This document shows, piece by piece, positions 35,594 to 44,729 of a stretch of 64,000 nucleotides of DNA. This DNA is from Lachnoclostridium phytofermentans ISDg. GTDB lineage: Bacteria; Bacillota; Clostridia; Lachnospirales; Lachnospiraceae. Below the pieces are notes generated by a model. That model did not search any database. It saw nothing but the letters and a program-made list of their open reading frames with translations, and was not told the DNA's origin. The stretch is from NCBI RefSeq assembly GCF_000018685.1, contig NC_010001.1, positions 3,934,001 through 3,998,000 of the forward strand, read 5' to 3'. The position numbers and the translations under genes are program-made. The first letter of the stretch is position 1. The number at the start of each line of letters is the position of its first letter.

Positions 35594-36568
35594 ATGCGAA
35601 ATAATCATAATGAAATAAACCCGTACGAAAGTTATGATGTATCTCATGAAGGTTCGTTTTCTAGACATCATTCGGATCATTGTCACTCAGATAGATGTTG
35701 CTGCGATCCTTGCTGCTCTCCATGTTGTGTTGAACGTAGAGGACCTACTGGACCTACTGGACCTACCGGGCCTAGAGGTGCTACTGGACCTACTGGGCCT
35801 ACTGGACCTACTGGGCCTAGAGGTGCTACTGGACCTACCGGACCTACCGGACCTACTGGACCTACCGGACATACCGGACCTACCGGTGCTACTGGACCTA
35901 CCGGACCTACTGGCGCTACTGGTTTAACTGGTGCTACTGGGCCTACCGGACCTACTGGCGCTACTGGTTTAACTGGTGCCACTGGGCCTACCGGACCTAC
36001 TGGACCTACTGGTTTAACTGGTGCTACTGGGCCTACCGGTCCTACTGGTCCTACTGGGCCTACTGGGCCTACCGGTCCTCAAGGGGAGTCTGCTTGCCCA
36101 TCCCAGGGTGAAATGGTGATAAATGGCGGAATGGAATTGTTTACTGGTAACATTCCTACAGGTTGGACCACTACCACCCCACTCTTAATTTCTGAAGTAA
36201 CAGCGCAAGGCAGGGTTCATTCTGGATTTGCAGCAGTTAATATTGCTAATGGTGGTAACCTATCTCAGGATATCCCAATCACCGGTGGATGCTTCTTTGA
36301 TTTTTCCTTCTTTGCCCATGGTGAGGGAGCAAATGTTGCGTTGGTTGCAACCGTTACCTTTACCAATGGTTTAGGATTGAGCGTGACAGGGCTAGTTATT
36401 AATGTAATTGCCCAAGATATTCCAGACAGTAACCGTCAATTCGCTTATTACCGTGGTATCACCATTCAGGCACCAGCCGCTGCTACCAATGCTATTATCG
36501 AATTTGCCGTAACAGCCAACGGAGGACAGTCCCTTGATCTTGACGATGTATCCTTCTCCGTTGACTAA
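35594..36568 (+). CDS. Collagen-like spore-surface-type protein
   Basis: A 324-residue protein. Residues 1-49 are a hydrophilic leader with His- and Cys-rich clusters (HHSDHCHSDRCCCDPCCSPCC). Residues 50-169 are about 40 uninterrupted Gly-X-Y triplets, mainly GPT with GAT, GLT and GPR. Residues 170-324 form a C-terminal beta-sandwich-like domain (GEMVINGGMELFTGNIPTGWTTT ... DLDDVSFSVD) similar to carbohydrate-binding jelly rolls, likely trimerising like BclA tips. Absence of a signal peptide and the Cys cluster fit assembly on the spore surface from the mother cell (inference). AGGGG ribosome site. The GXY-coding DNA is highly repetitive. Confidence 0.88.
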   Translation: MRNNHNEINPYESYDVSHEGSFSRHHSDHCHSDRCCCDPCCSPCCVERRGPTGPTGPTGPRGATGPTGPTGPTGPRGATGPTGPTGPTGPTGHTGPTGATGPTGPTGATGLTGATGPTGPTGATGLTGATGPTGPTGPTGLTGATGPTGPTGPTGPTGPTGPQGESACPSQGEMVINGGMELFTGNIPTGWTTTTPLLISEVTAQGRVHSGFAAVNIANGGNLSQDIPITGGCFFDFSFFAHGEGANVALVATVTFTNGLGLSVTGLVINVIAQDIPDSNRQFAYYRGITIQAPAAATNAIIEFAVTANGGQSLDLDDVSFSVD

Positions 36569-36656
36569 TCAACGTATCAGAGTTTACCGAGGTAACTTAC
36601 CAAGATAAGGAGGGTTTCCTTTTAAGAACGGCCTGACTCGACCTACGTAACCAAAT

Positions 36657-36704
36657 AAAAAGCGTATCGCTAGATAGTCTATCTATTTAGCGATACGCTT
36701 TTCT
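36657..36704. terminator. Bidirectional terminator
   Basis: AAAAGCGTATCGCTA and TAGCGATACGCTTTT form a perfect outer stem, and GATAG/CTATC extend it inside. It separates the collagen-like gene from the convergent HAD phosphatase gene. Confidence 0.9.
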
Positions 36705-36778
36705 ATATCTTCCGCTATCTCATTGAAATTTATTACTTGATATTCTCTCAACCCTATATAGTTATCATATACTTCTAC

Positions 36779-37429
36779 TTAAAGAAACTCTTCCCTATTA
36801 ACTAATTCCCATACACTTGCTACAATAGCATCTGCCCCTGCTGCAATAAGCTCCTCCTGGTCACCATATCCATTTAATACACCGATGGAGTCAATTCCTA
36901 CTTCTTTTGCTCCAAAAATATCATACTTACGGTCACCAATCATGACTGCTTTCGTTAAATCAGTTACCTTTCCTTCCTTTAATACATATTGTATAACCTC
37001 AGATTTTTCTGAACGATCGCCATTTAGTTCACTTCCGCCCACAAAGTCAAAGTACTCTAATAATTCAAAATGCTCTAATATCTGCTTTGCAAATACCTCT
37101 GGTTTTGAAGTTGCAAGCATTATCTTTTTATTTCTACTTCTCAGTGTAGCTAATAACTGTACAACACCTTTATAGACTTCATTCTCATAGATACCATAAT
37201 CCTTAAAATACTCTCTATATTTATCTATAGCTTCTAATGCTTTCTCCTTACTAAATCCAAAATCCATAAAGCTATCCACAATAGGTGGACCGATATATTT
37301 ACATAAGGAATCCAAATTTTCAATATGAATATCAAAATGCTCTAAAGCATATGCAAATGATTTCGTAATACCAAGCTTTGGATCGGTCAATGTTCCATCT
37401 AAATCAAACAATATATAATCGTAATTCAT
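36779..37429 (-). CDS. HAD-family phosphatase, phosphoglycolate-phosphatase-like
   Basis: A 216-residue HAD hydrolase. Motif I is FDLDGTLTD (nucleophile Asp 8), motif II LATSKP, and motifs III/IV are seen as the Lys in KSEVIQYVLK and VMIGDRKYDIFGAKEVGIDSIGVLNGYG. A four-helix cap lies between motifs I and II, as in Gph/PpaX proteins. It likely dephosphorylates 2-phosphoglycolate or another small phosphoester. GGAAG ribosome site. Stands alone. Confidence 0.9.
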   Translation of the reverse strand: MNYDYILFDLDGTLTDPKLGITKSFAYALEHFDIHIENLDSLCKYIGPPIVDSFMDFGFSKEKALEAIDKYREYFKDYGIYENEVYKGVVQLLATLRSRNKKIMLATSKPEVFAKQILEHFELLEYFDFVGGSELNGDRSEKSEVIQYVLKEGKVTDLTKAVMIGDRKYDIFGAKEVGIDSIGVLNGYGDQEELIAAGADAIVASVWELVNREEFL

Positions 37430-37581
37430 TTGTTCTTCCTACACTTTCTTGAACACTATTTTTAGGACTATTATAACAATAAGCTAATTTTTCTTCAATA
37501 GATGTCATATATTCTTAGACAAGCACATATAGATAATATAGATGGCACTTTTTCACCATTCTAGAATAAGGAGGACTTACG

Positions 37582-38370
37582 ATGAAACATCATTTCAAAT
37601 ATTGCCGTGTATTCTTACTGGTTTTATTGCTTTCATTTATCATACCAACAAAATATAGTGTAGCTGCAACAAAAATATCCAATTCAATACAATATTCCAA
37701 TGTAATGTTAGCATATGTAAAATTCCTTAAGGAATACAACCATCAAGTATCTTCCATGGACAATCATAGGTTACTTGATAATCATCCAATTGAACTATCT
37801 AGAGATTTATTGCCGGTATCAGAAGAAAACATCCAGAAATACTCTTCAGAAATACGGTTAAATTATACCGACTTAATTCTCCCACTAGATGGATACGATT
37901 CCTATCTCGAATATCTTCAATTATTGAGCGCTGATAGTGATAAAGTTATATGGGAAAGTAGCGATTCTTCGATAGCTACTGTAGATAAGTCGGGTTTAGT
38001 TACCGCAATGCTACCTGGCACTTGTATGATTACTGCAACCTACCAGGGTAAAACTTATTCCTGTGATTTAAAGGTTCCTTATATTCCAGATTATGAATCT
38101 TTAGCTTGTCTTCAAATTGTCGATTCCAATATAGAGTACTATGAAGCCTATCCAGATAAATTCGGGAACATAACTATGAATCATAATTTATTAAGTGGTG
38201 TTCTTTTTTCTGATACAGAAATAGAAATATTGGATTCTAGTGCGAAAGAACCCAATTACAGTAAAGGAACCTTGGATGACCTGAAACGTTTATGTAAAGA
38301 AAAAAAGTTAGTAAAAATCGTTATGAACCATGACCTAATCTTAAGCATCAGTGAGACTACTTTACCTTAA
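37582..38370 (+). CDS. Secreted protein with bacterial Ig-like (BIG2) domain
   Basis: A 262-residue protein with a signal peptide (MKHHFKYCRVFLLVLLLSFIIPTKYSVAA, cleavage near 29). A helical segment of about 70 residues follows, then a BIG2-type domain at roughly 115-170 (DKVIWESSDSSIATVDKSGLVTAMLPGTCMITATYQGKTYSCDLKV), then about 90 residues of unknown fold. No cell-wall anchor is seen. It probably sits on or near the cell surface; the binding partner is unknown. TAAGGAGG ribosome site. Confidence 0.82.
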   Translation: MKHHFKYCRVFLLVLLLSFIIPTKYSVAATKISNSIQYSNVMLAYVKFLKEYNHQVSSMDNHRLLDNHPIELSRDLLPVSEENIQKYSSEIRLNYTDLILPLDGYDSYLEYLQLLSADSDKVIWESSDSSIATVDKSGLVTAMLPGTCMITATYQGKTYSCDLKVPYIPDYESLACLQIVDSNIEYYEAYPDKFGNITMNHNLLSGVLFSDTEIEILDSSAKEPNYSKGTLDDLKRLCKEKKLVKIVMNHDLILSISETTLP

Positions 38371-38386
38371 ATTTTTAACCTTGGAT

Positions 38387-38414
38387 TTAACACTTTGAAT
38401 CTTTATGCTATAAT
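38387..38414 (+). promoter_or_regulatory. Promoter of the small gene at 38440
   Basis: TTAACA (38387-38392), 16 bases, TATAAT (38409-38414). It lies directly upstream of the ribosome site AAAGGAGG of the 76-codon gene. Confidence 0.7.
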
Positions 38415-38439
38415 AATAGGATACAAAGGAGGGATGAAA

Positions 38440-38670
38440 ATGAGGTCAATGGAGTTTAAAATGGAACGAGAAGGCTTAGTTAAACCAGGGGATCAAGTCG
38501 AAGTATTGGAAAGCAAACTTCCGATGAGTTATTATTATACTATCATACCAGCAGTCGCCATGTCAGCAAATTACACCTTCTCAGAACGTTTAAAAAATCT
38601 AACTGGTACTGTGACAGATGTGCGTGGTAGTTCTGCGGGTTGGTATGTAACTGTAGAATTTGAAGAATAG
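38440..38670 (+). CDS. Small protein of unknown function, 76 aa
   Basis: The protein starts MRSMEFKMEREGLVKPGDQVEV and ends TGTVTDVRGSSAGWYVTVEFEE, which reads like a small beta-barrel (SH3/KOW-like) of five strands with no export signal. I do not recognise a family. Of two close ATG codons the second (38440) is chosen, as AAAGGAGG lies too near the first. It has its own promoter and its own terminator, which argues that it is a real, independently expressed gene. Confidence 0.7.
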   Translation: MRSMEFKMEREGLVKPGDQVEVLESKLPMSYYYTIIPAVAMSANYTFSERLKNLTGTVTDVRGSSAGWYVTVEFEE

Positions 38671-38700
38671 ATGATAGAGATAAATTAAGGTATCGAAATG

Positions 38701-38744
38701 AAAAAATAGGAGGTACACTATAAAAGACGGTACCTTCTATTTTT
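38701..38744 (+). terminator. Terminator of the 76-codon gene
   Basis: AAAAATAGGAGGTAC pairs with GTACCTTCTATTTTT (one mismatch) around a 13-base loop; the right arm itself ends in the U-tract. Confidence 0.75.
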
Positions 38745-38856
38745 ATATTCAAAATGTAATCTAGACTTGACTTATCTATATTAAAGGCCATGGACAGCTT
38801 TTGCGACTTCATAATGGCAAAAGCACATGCTATGGGCTATACATGCATGGCACAAG

Positions 38857-38900
38857 AAAAGTGCCTAAACAAAGTAAGTTGACTTTGTTTAGGCACTTTT
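38857..38900. terminator. Bidirectional terminator beyond the nucleoside transporter operon
   Basis: AAAAGTGCCTAAACAAAGT and ACTTTGTTTAGGCACTTTT are perfect 19-bp complements around AAGTTG. On the minus strand it lies just past the last permease gene. Confidence 0.93.
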
Positions 38901-38936
38901 TTTAAGTCATTGGGTATACATTTCCTAACTTATCTA

Positions 38937-39902
38937 TTAACGTTTACCTTTATCATATGGAATACCTTCTGCCTTTGGTGCTCTTGACTTCTTAGAAGTA
39001 AATGCTAAGACAACCATCGTCGCAATATAAGGTAACATCTTATAATAGGTTTGATTAACATTTAAGCTCTTTAAGATTGGAATCAACGAAACGGAATAGG
39101 CAACTGTACGTAAGAATGCAAAGAACAATGCTGCAAAAAATATTTTCATTGGTTTCCATTGTCCAAAAATCATGACAGCAAGTGCTAAGAAACCAAAACC
39201 AGCTGCTCCAGTATGTCCATTACAATTTCCTGACATTACACCAACAGAATAGAAATAACCACCGATTCCACCAAGTAATCCTGACAATGTAACACCTGCG
39301 TATCTCATACGATATACATTAATACCTACTGAATCTGCTGCCTGTGGATGCTCACCACAAGCGCGTAAACGTAATCCAAATCTCGTCTTATAAAATATGA
39401 TTGTTGCTATAATCAAGAAACCAATCCCGATGTATACCGTTAGATATGTTTTCTGGAAAAACATTTTTCCGATAATAGGGATATCCCCAAGTACAGGCAC
39501 TTTTTGAATATAGTATTTTACATTGGTTGTAATACCATCACTGTTAAAGTTCATCTTAGCGAACAATAATACCATTGCTGGTACGAGCATATTAAGAGCT
39601 GTACCTGTGATGGTTTGATCTGCTTTCATACTAACAGCTGCAAAAGATAGCAATAAAGAAAAGATAATTCCTGCCAAAGCAGCTATTAGCATTGATAGTA
39701 ATAAGATTACCTGTGGATTTAATCCTGTCCCTTGAACGAAATACGCAAAGAGACATCCAAAAAATGCACCAAATAACATAATACCTTCAAGTGCAATATT
39801 AATTACACCACTTCGTTCACTAAACATACCTCCGAGAGCAACCAACAAAAGAGGTATCGCAACTGGAAGTGTATTTTGAATTAAATAAAATATAACATCC
39901 AT
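38937..39902 (-). CDS. Nucleoside-type ABC permease (NupQ/YufQ-like)
   Basis: A 321-residue permease of the BPD_transp_2 fold, with about nine hydrophobic segments. It opens IQNTLPVAIPLLLVALGGMFSERSGVINIALEGIMLFGAFFG, the family hallmark (ERSGVINIALEG). The ATPase contact loop is RACGEHPQAADSVGINVYRMRY. It is the last gene of the operon, two bases behind the other permease gene. Together they form the channel for the BMP-type lipoprotein at 43083, expected to import purine or other nucleosides. Confidence 0.9.
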   Translation of the reverse strand: MDVIFYLIQNTLPVAIPLLLVALGGMFSERSGVINIALEGIMLFGAFFGCLFAYFVQGTGLNPQVILLLSMLIAALAGIIFSLLLSFAAVSMKADQTITGTALNMLVPAMVLLFAKMNFNSDGITTNVKYYIQKVPVLGDIPIIGKMFFQKTYLTVYIGIGFLIIATIIFYKTRFGLRLRACGEHPQAADSVGINVYRMRYAGVTLSGLLGGIGGYFYSVGVMSGNCNGHTGAAGFGFLALAVMIFGQWKPMKIFFAALFFAFLRTVAYSVSLIPILKSLNVNQTYYKMLPYIATMVVLAFTSKKSRAPKAEGIPYDKGKR

Positions 39903-39904
39903 CT

Positions 39905-41296
39905 TTACTTATCCTCCTTTTCTGAGGTTGTATCTTCCAGATTTAGACCTTCTGATAGAACATCTTTCAAATCTGATTCCTCGGTATATTTAATGTTATC
40001 TATATTTTCTGTTTCCACTGTATCCTCTGTGTTTTCTTTACTCTTTGAATCTTCTGTACTTTCCGTACTCTCTGAATTCTCTGCGTTTTCTATATTACCT
40101 ATTTCCTCTGAATCCATGAAACCTAATGTTTTTTCATCCTTATCTACTGTAGATTTTTCATCTAAAGCAACTTCTACCTTTTTAGCTTGACTAATTTCTA
40201 CAGGCTTTTGATTGCTCTTCTCCTTTTTACGCTTAAAGAATGCCACTACCATATGATTCATTAACATAGCAAATGCTGAGAAGTAGATAATAACCGAAAT
40301 TACAATATCAATAATCTCTGGTTTATATCCATATAGTGCAGTTAACGTACCACCACGCTGTATATGAGAGATAAAAATGGCAGAAAAAATAATACCAATA
40401 GGACTTGAATTACCAAGTAAAGCTACAGCAATACCGTTAAATCCAGTCGCTGCGATAACATTAATTGGTTCATAAGTCATACTACTTCCTGCGATAGTAG
40501 AAGGAGCCAAGATACTAAAAGCTCCACCAAGACCTGCTAGTGCACCAGCGATTACCATTGTAAGTACAATGTTTTTCTTACCATTCATTCCGGCATAATC
40601 ACTTGCATACTTGTTATATCCAGTTGCTTTTAACTCATAACCAAATGTAGTTTTATTTAATACAATATACAATAGAATCGCTATCCCAATTGCCATATAG
40701 ATAGACACATTAACGCTACTTCCCTTAATACCTAAGGATGGAATCTGTGCAGACGCCGGAAGATATTCTGTTCTTGCCATAGTCGAAACATACATCTTAG
40801 ATTTTCCCATGATTAGCATATCAACTAAGAACATACCAATGTAGTTAAACATGATGGAAGTTATTACTTCATTTACATTTAAGAATGCCTTAAATAATCC
40901 AGGTATAACACCCCATAACATACCTCCCACCATACCTGCTAGTATACATACAAACCAGTGAATATTAGCAGGCAAGTCCCACATAAATCCAACATAGAGT
41001 GAAAAATACATTCCCATCGTAAATTGGCCAGATGCACCGATATTAAATAACCCCATCTTAAAGGCAAATCCAACCGCTAAACCAGTCATTAAGATAGGCG
41101 TTGCAAAATAAAATACATCTCCAATACGCTTTAATCCACCCGTTAATACCATATGAAAACCGTCAATTGCATTGGCTGGACTAGCAGAAAGCATAATAAA
41201 AAATCCGAATATTAAACCTAATACTATGGCAAGCAGCGCCGAAGTAAAGGCTGAAAAGCTTTTTGTTTTGGTTATATTACCTAATTTCTTATTCAT
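39905..41296 (-). CDS. Nucleoside-type ABC permease (NupP/YufP-like) with acidic tail
   Basis: A 463-residue permease. The first 360 residues match the BPD_transp_2 family (LAVGFAFKMGLFNIGASGQFTMG; ATPase loop ELKATGYNKYASDYAGMNGKK; GFNGIAVALLGNSSPIG). After the last membrane segment (near 335-355) comes a cytoplasmic tail of about 100 residues that is strikingly acidic and Ser/Thr-rich (ENSESTESTEDSKSKENTED). Such a tail is not part of the family and its role is unknown. The gene overlaps the ATPase gene by eight bases, so translation is coupled. Confidence 0.9.
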   Translation of the reverse strand: MNKKLGNITKTKSFSAFTSALLAIVLGLIFGFFIMLSASPANAIDGFHMVLTGGLKRIGDVFYFATPILMTGLAVGFAFKMGLFNIGASGQFTMGMYFSLYVGFMWDLPANIHWFVCILAGMVGGMLWGVIPGLFKAFLNVNEVITSIMFNYIGMFLVDMLIMGKSKMYVSTMARTEYLPASAQIPSLGIKGSSVNVSIYMAIGIAILLYIVLNKTTFGYELKATGYNKYASDYAGMNGKKNIVLTMVIAGALAGLGGAFSILAPSTIAGSSMTYEPINVIAATGFNGIAVALLGNSSPIGIIFSAIFISHIQRGGTLTALYGYKPEIIDIVISVIIYFSAFAMLMNHMVVAFFKRKKEKSNQKPVEISQAKKVEVALDEKSTVDKDEKTLGFMDSEEIGNIENAENSESTESTEDSKSKENTEDTVETENIDNIKYTEESDLKDVLSEGLNLEDTTSEKEDK

Positions 41297-42851
41297 TGGC
41301 GCTTGATTCCTCCTTCTTCTTTGGTGTCACATTCATACGTTTGGCACCAGACATATAAAGACCAAGTTCCTCTACTGTTGTAGTCTTAGGATTAAGCTCG
41401 CCAACAATTTCACCTTCATACATAACCAAGATACGATCACTTACATTCATTACTTCTTCAAGCTCTAAAGATACCAATAAAACCGCCTTGTTCGCATCTC
41501 TTCTTGCTACCAGTTGCTTATGTATATATTCAATCGCACCGACATCAAGTCCGCGGGTTGGCTGAACAGCAACTAGAAGTTCATGTTGTTTGTCAATCTC
41601 ACGAGCGATGATCGCTTTTTGCTGATTACCGCCTGACATACTACGTGCAATTGTGATCGGTCCCTGACCACTTCTGACATCGTATTGTTTAATCAGTTTG
41701 TCTGCATATTGGCGAATTGCATGCTTCCGTATAAAACCTTTTTTCTGGAAAGCTGGTTCCCAATAACGTTGCAATACCATATTTTCTTCCAGGGTATACT
41801 CAAGAACCAACCCATGCTTGTGGCGGTCTTCTGGAATATGGCTCATTCCTGTTTTCGATCTTGTTCTAATATTCGCCTTGGTGATGTCTTTTCCGCACAA
41901 TGTGACGTTACCGCCAGACATTTTATCTAATCCTGTCAATGCGGAAACAAACTCTGTCTGTCCATTACCATCAATACCAGCCAGACAAACAATTTCACCT
42001 GCACGAACATCAAAGGATACATTCTTTACTGCATTATTTTTATGAATTTTAGATGGTACTGTAACATCACGTACCGATAACACAACCTCAGCAGGTGTTG
42101 CCTCGTCTTTCTCAACTGAAAAACTGATATCTCGTCCAACCATCATCCTTGATAATTCCTCTTTGGTTGTATCCTTAATATCAACAGTTCCTATATATTT
42201 ACCTTTACGCAAAACTGAGCAACGGTCAGCCACCGCCATAATCTCATTTAGCTTATGAGTGATGAATAAGATGGATTTTCCTTCTTTCGCAAAGCCTCGC
42301 ATTATTTCCATAAGTTCGTCGATTTCCTGTGGGGTCAATACCGCCGTAGGCTCATCAAATATTAAAATCTCATTATCTCGGTAGAGCATCTTTAAAATCT
42401 CTACACGCTGTTGCATTCCAACTGAAATACTTTCTACTACTGCGTCTGGGTTAACTTTAAGCCCATATTGCTCACATAGGCTCAATACTTTTTTTCTTGC
42501 TTCCTTTTTCTCGAGAAAGCCCATCGTATTAGGTTCTACACCTAAGATAATATTTTCTAGAACAGTAAAAATTTCCACCAGCTTAAAGTGCTGATGAACC
42601 ATACCAATACCATATGCATTGGCGTCATTTGGGTTATTAATCTTAATTAATTGGCCATTCTTTCTAATTTCGCCTTTTTCCGCCTGATATAAACCAAATA
42701 ACACACTCATAAGAGTTGATTTCCCAGCACCGTTTTCTCCAAGCAGTGCATGAATCTCTCCCTTTTTTAGGCGGAGTGTGATATCATCATTTGCTATAAT
42801 TCCAGGGAACTCCTTTGTGATATGGAGCATCTCAATAATATAGTCTTCCAC
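41289..42851 (-). CDS. Nucleoside-type ABC ATPase with two ABC domains (NupO/YufO-like), GTG start
   Basis: A 520-residue ATPase. Domain 1 has Walker A GENGAGKST, signature VGMQQRVEILK and Walker B ILIFDEPTAVLT. Domain 2 (from about 265) has a weaker P-loop GIDGNGQTE, signature MSGGNQQKAIIAREI and a Walker B shifted to LLVAVQPTRGLDVG, the usual pattern of this group, in which only one site is fully catalytic. It energises the two permeases downstream. GTG start behind AGAGGG. It follows the BMP lipoprotein gene after a 230-base spacer with two hairpins. Confidence 0.92.
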   Translation of the reverse strand: MEDYIIEMLHITKEFPGIIANDDITLRLKKGEIHALLGENGAGKSTLMSVLFGLYQAEKGEIRKNGQLIKINNPNDANAYGIGMVHQHFKLVEIFTVLENIILGVEPNTMGFLEKKEARKKVLSLCEQYGLKVNPDAVVESISVGMQQRVEILKMLYRDNEILIFDEPTAVLTPQEIDELMEIMRGFAKEGKSILFITHKLNEIMAVADRCSVLRKGKYIGTVDIKDTTKEELSRMMVGRDISFSVEKDEATPAEVVLSVRDVTVPSKIHKNNAVKNVSFDVRAGEIVCLAGIDGNGQTEFVSALTGLDKMSGGNVTLCGKDITKANIRTRSKTGMSHIPEDRHKHGLVLEYTLEENMVLQRYWEPAFQKKGFIRKHAIRQYADKLIKQYDVRSGQGPITIARSMSGGNQQKAIIAREIDKQHELLVAVQPTRGLDVGAIEYIHKQLVARRDANKAVLLVSLELEEVMNVSDRILVMYEGEIVGELNPKTTTVEELGLYMSGAKRMNVTPKKKEESSANE

Positions 42852-42905
42852 AATAACCCTCTTTCCTATTGTTTATTGTCGGAGCAACTTAGCGCTCTAT
42901 CCTTT

Positions 42906-42975
42906 ACAATTAAAAGTACGTTTCGCGAACTTTTAATTGTCGTGAATAAGGGGGAACGGCTCTCGCCCTTCCCCC
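42906..42975 (-). promoter_or_regulatory. Two intercistronic hairpins between lipoprotein and ATPase genes
   Basis: Hairpin one: ACAATTAAAAGT (42906-42917) with ACTTTTAATTGT (42929-42940). Hairpin two: a GC-rich stem GGGGGAACGGC (42950-42960) with GCCCTTCCCCC (42965-42975) around TCTC, with one mismatch. Neither has a U-tail on the minus strand. Such structures commonly protect the upstream mRNA and lower expression of downstream genes, fitting the need for more binding protein than ATPase. Confidence 0.6.
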
Positions 42976-43082
42976 CCAATGGTTTATTTTATTCCTTGTG
43001 AGGTACATGATTTTAAGTTTTCTTCTATGTTCCTCAATATAATAATCCCTCTATATCTTATAATATAAAGTTATCATAGTTA

Positions 43083-44252
43083 CTATCTAGTAGTTACCAC
43101 AACTTTTGTAAGAGATAAACCGTCTGTAAGTTCCTTTGCAGTAGCAATACCATTTGCATCTTCTACTGTAATCTCACGGATAGGATCAACAGTTCCATCT
43201 ACTAAAGTCTTAAATACTGCTTCATAATCAGCTTTTTTAAATGTGTTGAAACGGTCAAAAGCATCTGCCTTATCATCACCAATAACAGCGGTAGGAAGAC
43301 CAACGCCATCATTAACAGCGTTAAAGTAAGTTGTTTTACCACCATAAGTATCCCAGCTGTTAGAGTCATAAATCGATTTAAGAACTGCAACTACAGATGC
43401 ACCAAGACCTTTTGTTGCAGAAGTCATAACAGTATCACTATCATATCTTTGGTCTACGTCTACACCGATAACTTTAGTGTTTGCTTCTGTTGCAGCGGAC
43501 ATAACACTCTTACCTACAGAACCACCACAAGCAAAGATTACTTGAGCGCCTTCTTGATAAATAGATTTCGCCATATTTTTATTCGTATCAGTATCTAAAA
43601 AGTCACCAGTATAATGGTATGTAACAGAAACAGCACCATCTGCAAGACCTAATTCTTTTGCAGCATTTTCAGCACCCTGTAAATAACCATAACCGAAAGC
43701 ACGAACCGCTGGTACTGCCATACCACCCATGAAACCAAGTTTTGTCATGCCATCTTTTACAGCAGCATAGCCTGCAAGATATCCAGACTCTTCTTCTGCA
43801 TATAATACGCTGGCAACGTTTGATTTAGTTTCAAAAGTTGCATAATCTGCGGTATGAGGAGCTCCATCAAGTAAGATGAACTTAACATCTGGATACTTTG
43901 TCTGAGCTTCGAATACTGCTACTTCAAATAAGAAACCAGGTGTTACGACAACTTTAGCACCACCTGCTATAGCTAAATCAATTGCTGCTAGATAACCTGC
44001 ATCAGATGCCTCTTCTGGCTTATAGTATTTGTGAGAATACTTCTTTCCTGCAAATTCCTCTACGCCTTCCCAAGAACCTTGGTTAAAGGACTTGTCATCA
44101 ATGTTACCTTTGTCTGTAATCAGAGCGATTTCAAATCCATTGCTACCACCTGATCCTGTTCCAGCACCAGTCTCAGCGTCTTTCTTACCACAACCTGCTA
44201 ATAAGGAACAAGTCATAACAAGTACTAAAGCTGTTGATAAAATTTTTCTCAT
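43083..44252 (-). CDS. BMP family nucleoside-binding lipoprotein (NupN/TmpC-like)
   Basis: A 389-residue lipoprotein: lipobox SLLAGCGKK (Cys about 20), a Gly/Ser linker, then the Bmp fold (FEIALITDKGNIDDKSFNQGSWEGVEEFAG, a diagnostic start; VIFACGGSVGKSVMSAA; KVIGVDVDQRYDS; TSATKGLGASV). It should bind purine or pyrimidine nucleosides outside the cell. The start at MRKILSTALV is chosen because GGGAGGAAAC lies just before it and the longer frame adds a non-signal extension of 33 residues. It is the first gene of the operon, with a promoter at 44299-44326. Confidence 0.93.
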   Translation of the reverse strand: MRKILSTALVLVMTCSLLAGCGKKDAETGAGTGSGGSNGFEIALITDKGNIDDKSFNQGSWEGVEEFAGKKYSHKYYKPEEASDAGYLAAIDLAIAGGAKVVVTPGFLFEVAVFEAQTKYPDVKFILLDGAPHTADYATFETKSNVASVLYAEEESGYLAGYAAVKDGMTKLGFMGGMAVPAVRAFGYGYLQGAENAAKELGLADGAVSVTYHYTGDFLDTDTNKNMAKSIYQEGAQVIFACGGSVGKSVMSAATEANTKVIGVDVDQRYDSDTVMTSATKGLGASVVAVLKSIYDSNSWDTYGGKTTYFNAVNDGVGLPTAVIGDDKADAFDRFNTFKKADYEAVFKTLVDGTVDPIREITVEDANGIATAKELTDGLSLTKVVVTTR

Positions 44253-44298
44253 ATATGTTTCCTCCCAAATATAATTTGACGTATATCCTGTCTTCTTC

Positions 44299-44326
44299 AT
44301 TATACATCTTTTTATATAAATTTCAA
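44299..44326 (-). promoter_or_regulatory. Promoter of the nucleoside transporter operon
   Basis: On the minus strand TTGAAA (44321-44326), 16 bases, TATAAT (44299-44304). The start codon follows about 45 bases later, so the leader is short and has no room for a riboswitch. Confidence 0.75.
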
Positions 44327-44595
44327 CTGTTCTACCATATTTTGAAGACAAACAGTGTATAAATTATAGGGTTATAATTCCTAATTTATCTGATAATTCA
44401 TTGTAAATTCACATATCTTGAATGACTTATATTGGAAAAGTACAATGTGTCTTTCTCATGTACCTTTTTTGTGCATTTCTAATAAAATATAGACACAAAA
44501 AAGCACTTCATTTATCTATTTTTTTAGACTATAAAATGGTTTAACAAAGCATTTTTTTACTAAAGTAGACTACGAAGATTGGTTATATTAATAGA

Positions 44596-44642
44596 AAGAG
44601 ATAACTTACTACATCAACACATCTGAATGTAAGTTATCTCTT
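44596..44642. terminator. 14-bp inverted repeat, probable terminator
   Basis: AAGAGATAACTTAC and GTAAGTTATCTCTT are exact complements around 19 bases. It lies about 90 bases beyond the stop of the gene at 44730 (minus strand). U-tails are weak on both sides. The rest of the 44253-44729 gap shows nothing else. Confidence 0.5.
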
Positions 44643-44729
44643 CTTGTTATATCAATTTACCAGCTTATCTATGTCCCGATAAACATATTTATAAGATTAC
44701 CTAAGTTTTCTAAGTGATAGGCTATTTAT

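Noticed and set aside
35634..35982. Proline- or leucine-rich open frames within and opposite the collagen-like gene
   Set aside because: These are by-products of the GXY triplet repeat in other frames.
44560..44580. Purine-riboswitch-like GACTACG upstream of the nucleoside transporter
   Set aside because: It lies on the plus strand, the remaining riboswitch core is missing, and the operon promoter is downstream of it with a leader of about 45 bases.
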